Positions 28,738-38,354 of a stretch of 64,000 nucleotides of DNA are shown here, piece by piece. Where the stretch lies: NCBI RefSeq assembly GCF_001578185.1, contig NZ_CP011008.1, forward strand, positions 3,314,001 through 3,378,000, read 5' to 3'. A program made the translations under genes and the position numbers. Numbering within the stretch: the stretch's first letter is position 1; every line of letters begins with the position of its first letter. This stretch comes from Peribacillus simplex. Its GTDB lineage: Bacteria; Bacillota; Bacilli; Bacillales; DSM-1321. The notes beneath the pieces are model-generated. The model was not told the origin of the DNA and did no database searches. It worked only from the letters and a program-made list of their open reading frames with translations.

Positions 28738-30842
28738 CAATATGTATTTTTTTCGATCCTCTTACTCTGTTCAGCCAAGACTTTTTGATACTTCCTGCTC
28801 ACTGATGATTGACTTATCCCCAGCGCTTTTGCCGCTTTCGTCGTAGTTTTATACTGTTTCATGGCCAGCATGATCAATTGCTCTTCAACATGATCCTGGG
28901 CTTCCTGCAGCGGAAGGATTCTTGTAATGATGGGTTTTGTTTGTTTAAAGTCACTGCCGACCGGAATGAACCTTTGAATGAAGCCGGCATCGATCATCTC
29001 TTCATCTGCAGAGACAACCAATCTTTCAATCATGTTCTGCAATTCACGAATGTTCCCCGGCCATGTATAGACTTCCAGTATATTCAAGGCATCAGGGGAA
29101 AAGTGGTAATTCCGCTGATACCTTTCATTCAGTTTTTGCAGAAAATGAAAGGCTAGCGGCGGTATATCCTCCGGCCTTTCCCTTAACGGGGGCACATGTA
29201 TGGGAATGACGTTCAATCGATAGAATAAATCTTCTCTAAACGTCCCCATCTCGACCATTTTTTCCAGTCTCTTATTCGTTGCTGCAACAATTTGAACATC
29301 GATGGAGACAGGTGTCGTACTGCCTATCGGGATCACTTCCTGTTCCTGGAGGACTCGCAGCAGCTTGACTTGCAGATGTATAGGCATGTCACCCACTTCA
29401 TCAAGGAATAGAACACCGTTATTGGCCTGTTGAAAGTATCCTACTTTCCCATTTTTATCCGCTCCCGTAAATGAACCCTTCGTATAACCAAACAATTCAC
29501 TTTCGAGGAGGTTTTCCGGAATCGCCCCGCAATTTATCTTCAGGAAAGGTTGCTTGGAGCGCCTGCCCATTTTATGGATAGCTTCGGCTATCACTTCTTT
29601 ACCCACTCCCGACTCCCCGTTGATTAATACAGTAGATGAAAAATGGGCGATTTTCTGGACTTGGCTGATTATCTGCTCCATTTTAGGACTGGCAAAAATC
29701 AACTCTTTATAAAATTGATCTTGCTTTTTGAATGAGTCCAGTTCTTTCTTCATTTCATTTAGTTCCGATTTCAATTGTGCCGTTTCCGTTATATCCCTAG
29801 ATGCAATGACTATACGCTCTATATCCCCTTTTTCATTGAATACTGGAGTACCGACGGAAAGTACTTTTTTATTCATTTTCGTATCTTGGACAATCGATAC
29901 TTTCTTTTTTTGTTCAAGGACTAACCGGGGGACCGAAGGATTGAAAATCCCTTCATCTTCTAATTGCAAGAGATTCTTTCCGATATAATCTTTTAAATCC
30001 TTTCCCCAGAAACCTGAGATGATGCTGTCACTATAGCGTAATAGCTCCCCTTTTTGATTGACGACCAGAATTTCATCATAGATATTCGCTAAAATGGCAT
30101 TCAAGTCTTTATTCGAGCTTTTTATCAAATCTATTTCCATGGCCATTTCCTCAACCATCGGTAAATCCTGAACGATGATGATCAGGCCTTCGACTTCTTT
30201 TTCATGATTTAAAATCGGGCTATAATCGACAAGCACACTCATGACATCAGTAATCTCCAGCTGATTAAGAATACTGCTCCCGCTGGCAAACACGTTATGT
30301 ATATGCTGCTTATCGAAGATGTTTGCAGCAGGTTCATTAAGGACTTGTTCTGAAGGTTTTTTTATCATTTTCAAGCCAGATTCATTGAAGTTCACGATAT
30401 TTTTTTCTTTATCAGCCACAAAAATCCCCATAGGAATGGATGTTAAAATAACATTTAGCAGGTCTAAGTTTTGTTTGCTGTCCTGCTTGAATAATTCAGC
30501 TAAAACATCTTCCCTTTTTACATAACCGGTAAGCAGGCCTTCATCCGTTTTTATCAGTACGATAGGTTCACCGATAATTTGAAACAGGAGCGGCATAGAA
30601 ATGTTTGGATGCAATTTACAAACATTTTCAATCGAGAAAGCATACTGTAAAAGCTGATCGACTGTTGTTACTCTTTCATTTAACGGGAGGTCATCCATGC
30701 GGATATAGGCAAATACTTGATTATCCTTCATAAGAAAGAAGAAAGGTTCCTGTATCTCATCAATTTTTTGCTCTGAAAATGTTGGTTGATCAATTGTTAT
30801 AGATATGAATGGTCTAATTTTATCATCCGGAATAGATAACAC
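28737..30842 (-). CDS. Sigma-54-dependent enhancer-binding activator with two PAS domains
   Basis: 701 residues. The first roughly 120 residues resemble a degenerate sensory (CBS-like) domain. Two PAS domains follow (about 125-228 and 245-355), then an AAA+ domain with Walker A GESGVGKE (409-416), the sigma-54 contact loop GSFTGA (456-461; Ser replaces the usual Ala) and Walker B FLDEVGD (479-485). The C-terminus is a Fis-type helix-turn-helix (TTKAAKALGISQSSVSRKYQ). The start is GTG, with AAAGGAG 9 nt upstream. It lies between patA and the permease gene, both behind sigma-54 type promoters, so it probably activates both. The signal sensed is unknown. Confidence 0.9.
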   Translation of the reverse strand: MLSIPDDKIRPFISITIDQPTFSEQKIDEIQEPFFFLMKDNQVFAYIRMDDLPLNERVTTVDQLLQYAFSIENVCKLHPNISMPLLFQIIGEPIVLIKTDEGLLTGYVKREDVLAELFKQDSKQNLDLLNVILTSIPMGIFVADKEKNIVNFNESGLKMIKKPSEQVLNEPAANIFDKQHIHNVFASGSSILNQLEITDVMSVLVDYSPILNHEKEVEGLIIIVQDLPMVEEMAMEIDLIKSSNKDLNAILANIYDEILVVNQKGELLRYSDSIISGFWGKDLKDYIGKNLLQLEDEGIFNPSVPRLVLEQKKKVSIVQDTKMNKKVLSVGTPVFNEKGDIERIVIASRDITETAQLKSELNEMKKELDSFKKQDQFYKELIFASPKMEQIISQVQKIAHFSSTVLINGESGVGKEVIAEAIHKMGRRSKQPFLKINCGAIPENLLESELFGYTKGSFTGADKNGKVGYFQQANNGVLFLDEVGDMPIHLQVKLLRVLQEQEVIPIGSTTPVSIDVQIVAATNKRLEKMVEMGTFREDLFYRLNVIPIHVPPLRERPEDIPPLAFHFLQKLNERYQRNYHFSPDALNILEVYTWPGNIRELQNMIERLVVSADEEMIDAGFIQRFIPVGSDFKQTKPIITRILPLQEAQDHVEEQLIMLAMKQYKTTTKAAKALGISQSSVSRKYQKVLAEQSKRIEKNTY

Positions 30843-30957
30843 AGTTTCACTCTCCTTTTGTAACCCAACCTATATTTTAACACAATTCTGAATTGCAAGA
30901 TAAAAAATAAATATGTTCAGCTTCTCATACCCAACATTTACCTTTATTCGATCCATA

Positions 30958-31169
30958 ATAAAAGGGGTTCCTTCTAAATGTTAAAACAAAGTGACTTGGA
31001 ACGGGTGCGTGAGACTCCTCCGTCCAAGGGAGACCCCGCAGGCGCAAAGGGCCGAGGGCGGACCGTCCGTGGAAAGCGAGTGCCCTACGTTCCAATCAAC
31101 GTTCTATTTTACAAACCCTCAAAAAGACTGTAGACAAACTCAATTATTATCGAGTTTGTCTACAGTCTG
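30958..31169 (-). mobile_element. Transposase-free IS1182-like derivative (MITE-like)
   Basis: Read on the minus strand it begins with the IS left end: CAGACTGTAGACAAAC, forming a hairpin of perfect 16-nt arms GACTGTAGACAAACTC / GAGTTTGTCTACAGTC at 31126-31167. It continues through the 125-bp repeat (31101-30991) and a leader ACTTTGTTTTAACA, and then joins the GAACCCCTTTT of the IS right end. Everything encoding transposase is gone, as in a miniature element derived by deletion. It abuts a terminator hairpin at 31170-31192. Confidence 0.65.
30991..31101. repeat. GC-rich repeat, copy 4 (inverted and shortened)
   Basis: The reverse orientation of copy 3, with GAGACTCC, GGGAGACCCCGCAGGCGC and GGAAAGCGAGTGCC. 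It is 111 nt long because a roughly 12-nt internal block (CGGGAAAAGCGC type) is missing. Confidence 0.75.
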
Positions 31170-31192
31170 AAGGGTTCTTTATTGAACCCTTT
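31170..31192 (-). terminator. Terminator next to the MITE-like element
   Basis: AAGGGTTC / GAACCCTT hairpin 16 nt past the broken permease gene. The transposon-derived element begins directly at its edge. Confidence 0.6.
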
Positions 31193-31207
31193 TGACCTAA
31201 AGATCAG

Positions 31208-31667
31208 TTATACATCTTTTACTAATTTTTCATTGGACAAAGGGGCATTCATCTTTTCGTACTTAATATCCTCCACAATACTGATAATAGTCGCAATAGT
31301 CAGTAAACTAAAAGCCCCGCACATAAGCCGGTACAGAAGGAAAGCTGCTGAAAAGAACGGCTGAACAACAAATAATTGACCATTGGAATGAATAAAATCC
31401 ATTAGTATCGACCAACCCACCAGAAAACCGGCATATGGATTAATCGACTTTTGCGTAGGCATATGCTGAACCTGCCGATGGAATGACTTTCGCCATCTGT
31501 CCATAACTGTTTTCCGTGAAAAGCATCACCATTAAAGCGAGTATGTAGGCTCCAGGAACTACATGTGACATTTCTGCTGCGATGCCATATGTGCTGAACA
31601 CCGTTGCTAAAGCCATGAATGAAAAACCGAATAGAATAACAGGCATGAAACCTCTCCATTTTCTCAT
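31208..31667 (-). pseudogene. Broken second amino-acid permease
   Basis: The reading frame from 31667 encodes a permease N-terminus (…YGQMAKVIPSAGSAYAYAK) that parallels the intact permease upstream (YGKMVKIYPQAGSSYTYTQ). It stops at once after a one-base frameshift. The next frame continues QKSINPYAGFLVGWSILMDF, matching QKTINPHLGFLVGWSSMLDY. After this the long middle of a permease is missing and an unrelated-looking hydrophobic stretch follows to 31208. GGGGGAGG precedes the ATG, so it was once translated. Confidence 0.75.
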
Positions 31668-31710
31668 CAGACTTATAACCTCCCCCCTTCGTTTCATCAA
31701 TAGAGTGGAT

Positions 31711-33048
31711 TCACTGGGCTTCTTCAAAATGAAATAGCGGAGGGGATTCCGTAAACCATTTTGTCCGGTACAGAAGATAACAAATTCCAATTAACGCCCA
31801 GACAACCCCTAGGATCAATGAACTCATATCGAGATTAAGCCACAGAATGAATACCGATGCCCCTCCAATAACCGGGGACAGAATAGTTGAAAGAAATCCT
31901 TTCATCGTTCGGAAACTTTTGTTTCTTATTGCATGGACGATTACACAAATATTCACGAAAGTAAAAGCAATTAGAGCCCCAAAGTTAATGAGGGAAGCGG
32001 CCGTAACCAAATCAAGGAATAAGGCAATCATTGATATGGTCCCGACAAAGATGACATTAAAAAATGGCGTATTGTATTTGGGGTGGACAAACCCAAAAAA
32101 TTTTTTTGAGATCATTTGGTCACGCCCCATGACATATAACAATCTAGAAACACTAGCATGGGATGCAAGACCGGAGGCAAGGGTACCGGATAAAGTTCCA
32201 GCGAGAAAGAAAGCTTGAAATAACTTCCCGCCCACAAAAAGGGCAATTTCCGGGGAAGCCGCCTCAGGATCGCCAAAACGGGAAACATCAGGGAAAAATA
32301 ACTGTGTAAAGAATGCAGCCGTCACAAATAAAACCCCACCGATCAGGGCAGTCAAAAAGATGGCCCGGGGAATCGTTTTAGATGGATTTGGTGTTTCTTC
32401 CGATAATGTAGTGACAGCGTCAAACCCCAGAAACGAAAAACAAAGGATTGTAGCGCCTGTAATGAGTGTCGACATTTCCATATGAGGCCCGATGAATGGC
32501 TGAACTGAAAAAACGTCACCTGTTCCTTCTCCACCCATGACCCCTTTGACCACAAGAGCCACAAAAATAATGATGACCAACATTTGAAAGAAAACTAGAA
32601 AGCTATTAAAGTTGGCAGCAAAATTAACATTGAATAAGTTAATCCCTGTCATTAAAAGAACAAATGCCACTACCCATATCCACGGGTATACTTCAGGAAA
32701 AAGAGCTGTTAGGTATATTTTTGTTAAAATGGCGTTCACCATCGGTAAAAATAAATAATCAAGCATCGATGACCACCCGACAAGGAAGCCTAAATGTGGA
32801 TTTATCGTTTTTTGAGTATAAGTATAGGATGAACCTGCCTGCGGATAAATTTTCACCATTTTTCCATAGCTGGCTGCAGTAAACAACATCGCCATAAGAG
32901 CAATGACATAAGCTGTTGGCACATGCCCCCCCGTTTCTTCTGAAACTATCCCGAAAGTATCAAAAACAACCATCGGCGTCATATAACCAACACCAAGCAA
33001 TACGATATGCCATAAGTTTAAAGACCTTTTCAGTTGACCTGTTTGCAT
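31711..33048 (-). CDS. APC-family amino acid/polyamine permease
   Basis: 445 residues with about twelve membrane helices of the amino acid-polyamine-organocation superfamily. The family Gly-rich helix-1 region is GVGYMTPMVVFDTFG. The FLGFDAVTTLSEETPNPSKTIPRA segment is the helix 6/loop signature found in APC transporters, including putrescine importers. Its position beside patA and the sigma-54 activator gene, and its own sigma-54 type promoter, suggest import of putrescine or a related amine. Substrate not provable from sequence. Confidence 0.85.
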   Translation of the reverse strand: MQTGQLKRSLNLWHIVLLGVGYMTPMVVFDTFGIVSEETGGHVPTAYVIALMAMLFTAASYGKMVKIYPQAGSSYTYTQKTINPHLGFLVGWSSMLDYLFLPMVNAILTKIYLTALFPEVYPWIWVVAFVLLMTGINLFNVNFAANFNSFLVFFQMLVIIIFVALVVKGVMGGEGTGDVFSVQPFIGPHMEMSTLITGATILCFSFLGFDAVTTLSEETPNPSKTIPRAIFLTALIGGVLFVTAAFFTQLFFPDVSRFGDPEAASPEIALFVGGKLFQAFFLAGTLSGTLASGLASHASVSRLLYVMGRDQMISKKFFGFVHPKYNTPFFNVIFVGTISMIALFLDLVTAASLINFGALIAFTFVNICVIVHAIRNKSFRTMKGFLSTILSPVIGGASVFILWLNLDMSSLILGVVWALIGICYLLYRTKWFTESPPLFHFEEAQ

Positions 33049-33131
33049 GTATCCTTCCCCTTCCTTATTTAACCAGAAAAGTTATCCAACTTTCCCGGCC
33101 TCCTTTATAATTTTTTTGTTATAATACACTT

Positions 33132-33148
33132 CGCAATTTTCATACCAA
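33132..33148 (-). promoter_or_regulatory. Sigma-54 type promoter of the permease gene
   Basis: Minus strand TTGGTATGAAAATTGCG keeps GG and GC exactly 10 nt apart, as in TTGGCACG-N4-TTGC. The -24 block is weaker than at patA. About 85 nt upstream of the permease ATG. Confidence 0.6.
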
Positions 33149-33198
33149 AAAAAAAAGTCGATTTTTAACAAAAAACAAGGAAATAAGTAGAATATTTC

Positions 33199-33223
33199 AT
33201 GCAAATTTGAATAACTCATGCAA
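33199..33223. promoter_or_regulatory. ATGCAA boxes upstream of the permease promoter
   Basis: ATGCAA at 33199-33204 and 33218-33223, the half-site seen in TATGCAA..TTGCATA upstream of patA, about 50-90 nt from the sigma-54 type promoter. Confidence 0.45.
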
Positions 33224-33275
33224 TTATTCATAATCCCTAAAGTTAGCTAAAAGAGAATCAATGATTTTTACCCAT

Positions 33276-33310
33276 AAAAAAAAGCAGAAGATATAAAGAT
33301 ACCTTCTGCT
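33276..33310 (-). terminator. Terminator of der-gpsA
   Basis: AGCAGAAG / CTTCTGCT stem followed by eight T on the minus strand, about 135 nt after gpsA. Confidence 0.8.
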
Positions 33311-33445
33311 CATTTGACTAAATCCCCCGTGCCGAGGTCAAATTACTAGTTTACTTTCGTTGCATTGTATGCTGATACACGGCAAGGCGCATCATCGAAT
33401 GCCTAATTTAATGAAATTCTTTTATTAAAATCAACAAACGCGAGG

Positions 33446-34498
33446 TTAATCCTGCTGTCTGCTATCCAATATGTTAAAAAGTTCTTCCATTTCATTCGTT
33501 TTTGAACGATTCATTAAAAGGTCAACTGCCTTTTTCACTTCTTCTCCATTGAATAAAACATCGTACAAGGCTTCTGTGATCGGCATGTTCACTTCGTACT
33601 TTTTAGCTAGTTGATAGGCGGCTTTAGTGGTTCTGACACCTTCAACGACCATACCCATGTTTTCCAAAACTTCTTCAAGCTTTTGCCCTTTACCAAGCAT
33701 ATTCCCAGCTCTCCAATTACGGGAATGGACGCTTGTACAAGTGACGATCAAGTCGCCAATCCCAGCTAAACCTGAAAACGTTAGTGGGTTGGCCCCCATG
33801 GCCACCCCCAGGCGGGATATTTCAGCCAATCCCCGTGTCATTAATGCAGCCTTGGCATTATCACCATAGCCTAAACCATCCGTAAGGCCGGCACCCAAAG
33901 CAATGATGTTCTTCAATGCCCCACCGATTTCAACACCAATCAAGTCGGGATTTGTATACACACGGAAATTATTATTGATAAAGATGTCCTGAACCCTTTC
34001 GGCGGCCTTCATATTCTTTGAAGAAACGGCAACTGTTGTCGGGTGACGCAGACTGACTTCTTCTGCATGACTCGGTCCTGAAAGAACCACTATATCTTTA
34101 AGCCAATCCGCCGAAGAGACTTCTTCAATCATTTCCGATATACGAAGCAGTGAATCAGGTTCAATTCCTTTACTCACATGAACGATCGTCAATGGTTTAT
34201 CATGAGCCTCTTTAATCTGACCAAGCACTTCCCTGTAGGCTTTGGTCGGCACCGCCAAAATAATTATTTCAATCCCGGCCAACGCTTCTTTAATGGACGA
34301 ATATCCTTTAATCCCCAAAGGCAATTCAATCCCAGGCAAGTATTTTTCATTCGTATGATTTTGATTTATTTCATCAATTTGTTTCTGATTATGTCCCCAT
34401 AATCTCACTTCATGCTGGTTATCAGCTATTACCATCGCTAAAGCAGTTCCCCAGCTCCCTGCACCAATCACAGCGATACTTTCTTTTGCTTTCACCAT
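33446..34498 (-). CDS. gpsA: Glycerol-3-phosphate dehydrogenase [NAD(P)+]
   Basis: Reduces dihydroxyacetone phosphate to sn-glycerol 3-phosphate, the backbone for phospholipids. [13 protein letters not shown] is the nucleotide motif; [29 protein letters not shown] (catalytic Lys) and GIGDLIVTC are family blocks. The ATG at 34498, with AAAGGTGG upstream, gives 350 residues; a longer in-frame start would overlap der. 16 nt downstream of der in one operon. Confidence 0.96.
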   Translation of the reverse strand: MVKAKESIAVIGAGSWGTALAMVIADNQHEVRLWGHNQKQIDEINQNHTNEKYLPGIELPLGIKGYSSIKEALAGIEIIILAVPTKAYREVLGQIKEAHDKPLTIVHVSKGIEPDSLLRISEMIEEVSSADWLKDIVVLSGPSHAEEVSLRHPTTVAVSSKNMKAAERVQDIFINNNFRVYTNPDLIGVEIGGALKNIIALGAGLTDGLGYGDNAKAALMTRGLAEISRLGVAMGANPLTFSGLAGIGDLIVTCTSVHSRNWRAGNMLGKGQKLEEVLENMGMVVEGVRTTKAAYQLAKKYEVNMPITEALYDVLFNGEEVKKAVDLLMNRSKTNEMEELFNILDSRQQD

Positions 34499-34514
34499 TG
34501 TATAACCACCTTTA

Positions 34515-35825
34515 CTATTTCCTTTGGCGTCCAAAAATTCGTATCGGTGTTCCTTCAAAACCAAAGGCATCCCTAATTCGATTTTCTAAAAATCTCTCAT
34601 ATGAGAAATGCAATAACTCCGGATCGTTAACGAATACAACGAAAGTAGGCGGCTTAATCGCAACCTGAGTCGTATAATAGATTTTCAAACGGTTGCCATT
34701 ATGAGTCGGTGTCGGATTCATCGCCACGGCATCCATGACCACTTCATTCAATACATTTGTCTGAACACGGATAGCATGATTCTCACTAGCCTGATCGATG
34801 ACTGGTATTAAGGTATGTGTCCTTTTTCTAGTTAAGGCAGAAAGATAGATGATTGGCGCATAATCCAAGAATAGGAAATGGGCACGGATCTTTTCTTCAA
34901 AATCCTTCATCGTTTTTTCATCTTTCTCGATGGCATCCCACTTATTGACGACGATGATGATCGCTCTACCCGCTTCATGGGCATATCCGGCAATTTTTTT
35001 ATCCTGCTCACGAATACCTTCTTCAGCATTCAGGACCACAAGAACAACGTCTGAACGTTCAATTGCCCTTAATGCACGAAGAACGCTATATTTCTCCGTA
35101 CTTTCATACACTTTCCCTTTTTTCCGCATCCCAGCAGTATCAATAATGACATATTCTTTACCATTATATTTATAAGGGGAGTCAATCGCGTCGCGAGTCG
35201 TTCCTTCAATTTCACTTACAATGACACGATCTTCACCTAACAATGCATTGACCAGTGAAGATTTACCTACATTCGGTCGTCCAATCAAACTGAATTTAAT
35301 GACATCATCAGCATAATCCTGGCCGCTGAATTTAGGGAAGTGTTTGGCCGCTTCATCCAGTAGGTCACCAAGACCAAGTCCATGAGACCCGGAGATCGGG
35401 AATGGATCGCCAAAACCTAACGCATAGAAATCATAGATTTGATCTCTCATTTCTGGGTTATCGACTTTATTTACCGCAAGGACAACTGGCTTTCTCGATT
35501 TAAAGAGAATCTTAGCGACCTCTTCATCTGCAGACGTTACCCCTTCACGACCATTCGTCATAAAAATTATCACATCGGCTTCATCGATGGCAATTTCAGC
35601 CTGCTGGCGAATTTGTTCTAGGAACGGCTCGTCACCGATATCAATTCCACCTGTATCAATAATGTTAAAATCATGTGTCAACCATTCACCTGAACTATAA
35701 ATCCTGTCACGTGTTACTCCAGGAACGTCTTCGACAATCGAAACCCGTTCTCCCACTATTCTATTAAAGATTGTCGATTTTCCCACGTTCGGACGACCGA
35801 CTATCGCAATTACCGGTTTTGGCAT
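34515..35825 (-). CDS. der: Ribosome-assembly GTPase Der (EngA)
   Basis: 436 residues with two tandem GTPase domains and a C-terminal KH-like domain; needed for 50S subunit maturation. Two P-loops GRPNVGKST and GRPNVGKSS, DxxG motifs DTGG and DTAG, and NKVD/NKWD are all intact. First gene of der-gpsA. The length equals that of B. subtilis EngA. Confidence 0.97.
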   Translation of the reverse strand: MPKPVIAIVGRPNVGKSTIFNRIVGERVSIVEDVPGVTRDRIYSSGEWLTHDFNIIDTGGIDIGDEPFLEQIRQQAEIAIDEADVIIFMTNGREGVTSADEEVAKILFKSRKPVVLAVNKVDNPEMRDQIYDFYALGFGDPFPISGSHGLGLGDLLDEAAKHFPKFSGQDYADDVIKFSLIGRPNVGKSSLVNALLGEDRVIVSEIEGTTRDAIDSPYKYNGKEYVIIDTAGMRKKGKVYESTEKYSVLRALRAIERSDVVLVVLNAEEGIREQDKKIAGYAHEAGRAIIIVVNKWDAIEKDEKTMKDFEEKIRAHFLFLDYAPIIYLSALTRKRTHTLIPVIDQASENHAIRVQTNVLNEVVMDAVAMNPTPTHNGNRLKIYYTTQVAIKPPTFVVFVNDPELLHFSYERFLENRIRDAFGFEGTPIRIFGRQRK

Positions 35826-36340
35826 TGCTATTCACCCTTTCTGCTACTATATCTCTGTCAAAGTCACGAAATTCATGAATGCATTTATTACGGTTGCTTT
35901 TTGCATTATTGATTTTCATTATTTCCTTTTAAAGGAAAAGGCTGTATCCATCATCATATAAAGGAAAATTTCATCAGTAAGAGAATTCCCTACTGATGTT
36001 CAGTTAAACGTATCAAGTATTTACAGGCAGTTTGTCCACTTTACTCCCCAGTTCCTCAGGTGAAGTGAAGCTGAACCCTCAGCATGCTAAAACGTGATTA
36101 TAAACAGCCCAAAAAAATGAAGAAGCTTTCGGCATACTGCTTCCTTTTTAATTATTTAGAGCATTTTACGATTTATCTACAGACCTCTAACTATCCTATA
36201 GTAACAAATTTCTCGCCAATCAACAATGATTGTATGCATAAAAGCCTTCCACTTCCAATTGATTCCATTTAAACTGCAGCCTTTTGGATAAAAACGGATA
36301 ACACCCCATACCTTTTTTCCTTAATCTTTCCCAATACTCC
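35826..36340. other. Gap between der and yphA
   Basis: About 515 nt. It contains the der promoter region. A weak hairpin (GAAGC / GCTTC) with a following run of T on the minus strand at 36113-36150 may end yphA transcription. No convincing gene; a 65-codon minus-strand frame at 36220-36417 overlapping the yphA end is not supported. Confidence 0.4.
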
Positions 36341-36961
36341 TCATTGATTAAAATTCTCTTTTCTTTGTTTTGATAACAATCTCGATTGGGATGATGAATA
36401 AATGTATTGGCCAACAAGCTCCAACATTCTCCACAGTATGTTCGTGCCCAATATCAGCACTGCATTATCATGCCATGCGTATGCAAGGGCCACATAAGAC
36501 AAAGAGTGATAAACAAGCAATCCAGAATATATGATATCACCCATTATCAAACCGATTAAAAGGACGAACAATCGATGTTTCCAATTTTTAAAAAGTAATA
36601 GGATAAGATAATTCAGGAAAATACACAAAAGATAAGAGGGTTTCATGATGAGCCATATCGGATCAAGTAAAGAAAAAAGTTGAAAACTGGCATAGGCGAG
36701 AGTGATAATAAGACTTCCGCAGATCAGTTCCATCACCTTGATGATTGATTGTTTCCTAATATACACGCATAGTATAAAGAAAAGATATGGGCCGCTCAAA
36801 TGCATGGTAAATAAGGAAACCTCCAGTTTATACCCCGTTAATACCATTACGGCTAATAGATGAAAAAGAAAATCAAAACGAAATGGAACCGTTTTTGGAA
36901 TAAAATACATGACAATGACCCAAACTATCCATGACATCCAATAAAACAAAATTCCATCCAT
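36341..36961 (-). CDS. yphA: Membrane protein YphA
   Basis: About 206 residues with six or seven hydrophobic helices and a basic C-terminal tail (SKQRKENFNQ). The ATG at 36961 is chosen because AGGGGG lies 9 nt upstream; the 30-codon extension to 37051 has no such site. The size and place between fni/ypzI and der match YphA of B. subtilis, whose function I do not know. Confidence 0.7.
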   Translation of the reverse strand: MDGILFYWMSWIVWVIVMYFIPKTVPFRFDFLFHLLAVMVLTGYKLEVSLFTMHLSGPYLFFILCVYIRKQSIIKVMELICGSLIITLAYASFQLFSLLDPIWLIMKPSYLLCIFLNYLILLLFKNWKHRLFVLLIGLIMGDIIYSGLLVYHSLSYVALAYAWHDNAVLILGTNILWRMLELVGQYIYSSSQSRLLSKQRKENFNQ

Positions 36962-37094
36962 GCAGCATCCCCCTTTTAGGAACATTATGGCTTGTTTATT
37001 CAAAGAATAAACGTAAAGGCGGGGATTTAAATGAGGAACTGCAATATTCATCCATAAAACCGTCCCCCTAACATTTTAAAAAGGAGGTGTAAAC

Positions 37095-37226
37095 ATGGGT
37101 AAAGATCGACAAGAAAAGAAATTGAAAGAAAGTAAACGGGTGGAGTCCGATAGGGACCAATCCTTGGGTCATAAAGGGGCAACAAGAATGGAAAGTCCCG
37201 AAGAGGCACGAAAAAGGAATAGCTAA
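37095..37226 (+). CDS. ypzI: Small hydrophilic protein YpzI
   Basis: 43 residues, highly charged, beginning MGKDRQEKKLKESKR and ending EEARKRNS. The ribosome site AAAGGAGGTG is near perfect, 7 nt before the ATG, and a strong terminator follows. The size and location beside yphA and fni match the YpzI-type protein of Bacillus. It is encoded on the strand opposite its neighbours. No function is known to me. Confidence 0.85.
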   Translation: MGKDRQEKKLKESKRVESDRDQSLGHKGATRMESPEEARKRNS

Positions 37227-37238
37227 GTTATCCCGAAC

Positions 37239-37281
37239 AAAAAGAAGCATCTCAATCGTTTCAATTGAGATGCTTCTTTTT
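37239..37281. terminator. Bidirectional terminator between ypzI and fni
   Basis: A perfect 18-bp stem AAAAAGAAGCATCTCAAT / ATTGAGATGCTTCTTTTT serves ypzI from the left and fni from the right. Confidence 0.92.
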
Positions 37282-37288
37282 GTGGAAT

Positions 37289-38347
37289 TCATTTAGCATA
37301 TGCCGAACAATTTATGCCTCTTTGAGATAACCAATGATAGGTGTTGCCTTTGATGACTATTTTCGCATTCCTTAATTCTGAGATATTACCGCACCCTAGT
37401 GCAGTCATGATGATCTTTAAATCTTCATGTATGTAGTTTATTTCTTTAATCAATTGTACCAGGCCAAACTCTTTATGCAGCTTGAGGAAATGTCCGGCTA
37501 ACCCGACACCTTTCGCTCCTAAGGCCAGGCTTTTTGTAATTTCCAAAGGGCTTTGAATGCCCCCCGATCCAATAACTGAAAGCTGAGGTGAAACATTAAC
37601 GGCTTCGACTATCGAAGCAGCTGTCGGTATGCCCCATTCATTAAAATATCCGAGTATTTTCGCTCGTCTTTCATTTTCTATTTTAGCAAAATTCGTTCCG
37701 CCAAACCCGCCTACATCAATGATCGATACACCAACGGAATGTAATTGCTGCACCGTTTCCTTACTCATCCCAAATCCAACCTCTTTTACGATGACAGGAA
37801 TTCCGATACTTCTGTTGATTTTCTCTATTCTCGAAAGGGTACCCGCAAAATTCCTATCCCCTTCAGGCATCGTCAATTCATGAATGACGTTAAGATGAAT
37901 CTGCAGGGCATTTGCCCCGATCATTTCGCTGGCTCGCTTTGCCTGTTCGACTGTTGCTTCACCGCCAAGATTACCAATCAGCACTCCATCAGGATTTTCC
38001 TGTCTTACCACTTTAAAGGAGTCTTGCTGACTAGAATCCTTGATGGCTGCCATTTGTGATCCAACCGCCATAGCGATTCCTGTTTCCCGGGCAGCAATGG
38101 CCAGGTCACCATTCAATTTTTCAGTTTCAGGGCCTCCGCCACCGGTCATGGCATTTATAAAAATTGGCGAACTTAATTCAAGTCCGCCAACTTCCGCTGA
38201 TAGGTTCACATTATCCAAGGAAATCCCTGGTAAGCTTTGGTGAATAAACGAAATATCCTCTAGCCCTGTTTTATGCTGCTGACCTGTTTTTAACGCAAAT
38301 TCTATATGATCTAATTTTCGTTGTTCTCTCTCCAAGGCCCTCACCAT
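37289..38347 (-). CDS. fni: Isopentenyl-diphosphate delta-isomerase, type 2 (FMN)
   Basis: Interconverts isopentenyl and dimethylallyl diphosphate using FMN and NADPH. The TIM-barrel blocks INAMTGGGGPETEKLN, QIHLNVIHELTMPEGDR (substrate and Mg site), IVKEVGFGMS and DVGGFGGTNFA are present. About 352 residues. The ATG at 38347 lacks a good ribosome site and lies 7 nt after ypfD, so coupling or a later TTG/GTG start within the first ten codons is possible. Confidence 0.93.
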   Translation of the reverse strand: MVRALEREQRKLDHIEFALKTGQQHKTGLEDISFIHQSLPGISLDNVNLSAEVGGLELSSPIFINAMTGGGGPETEKLNGDLAIAARETGIAMAVGSQMAAIKDSSQQDSFKVVRQENPDGVLIGNLGGEATVEQAKRASEMIGANALQIHLNVIHELTMPEGDRNFAGTLSRIEKINRSIGIPVIVKEVGFGMSKETVQQLHSVGVSIIDVGGFGGTNFAKIENERRAKILGYFNEWGIPTAASIVEAVNVSPQLSVIGSGGIQSPLEITKSLALGAKGVGLAGHFLKLHKEFGLVQLIKEINYIHEDLKIIMTALGCGNISELRNAKIVIKGNTYHWLSQRGINCSAYAK

Positions 38348-38354
38348 TATTATC

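Larger units (their letters stand above)
33049..33275. other. Control region of the permease gene
   Basis: Holds the sigma-54 type promoter and two ATGCAA boxes listed separately. The remaining 33311-33445 stretch, between the gpsA terminator and gpsA, contains nothing I can identify. Confidence 0.5.

Noticed and set aside
36220..36417. 65-codon minus-strand frame at the end of yphA
   Set aside because: It overlaps yphA by 77 nt, lacks a clear ribosome site and resembles no family I know, although a weak hairpin follows it.
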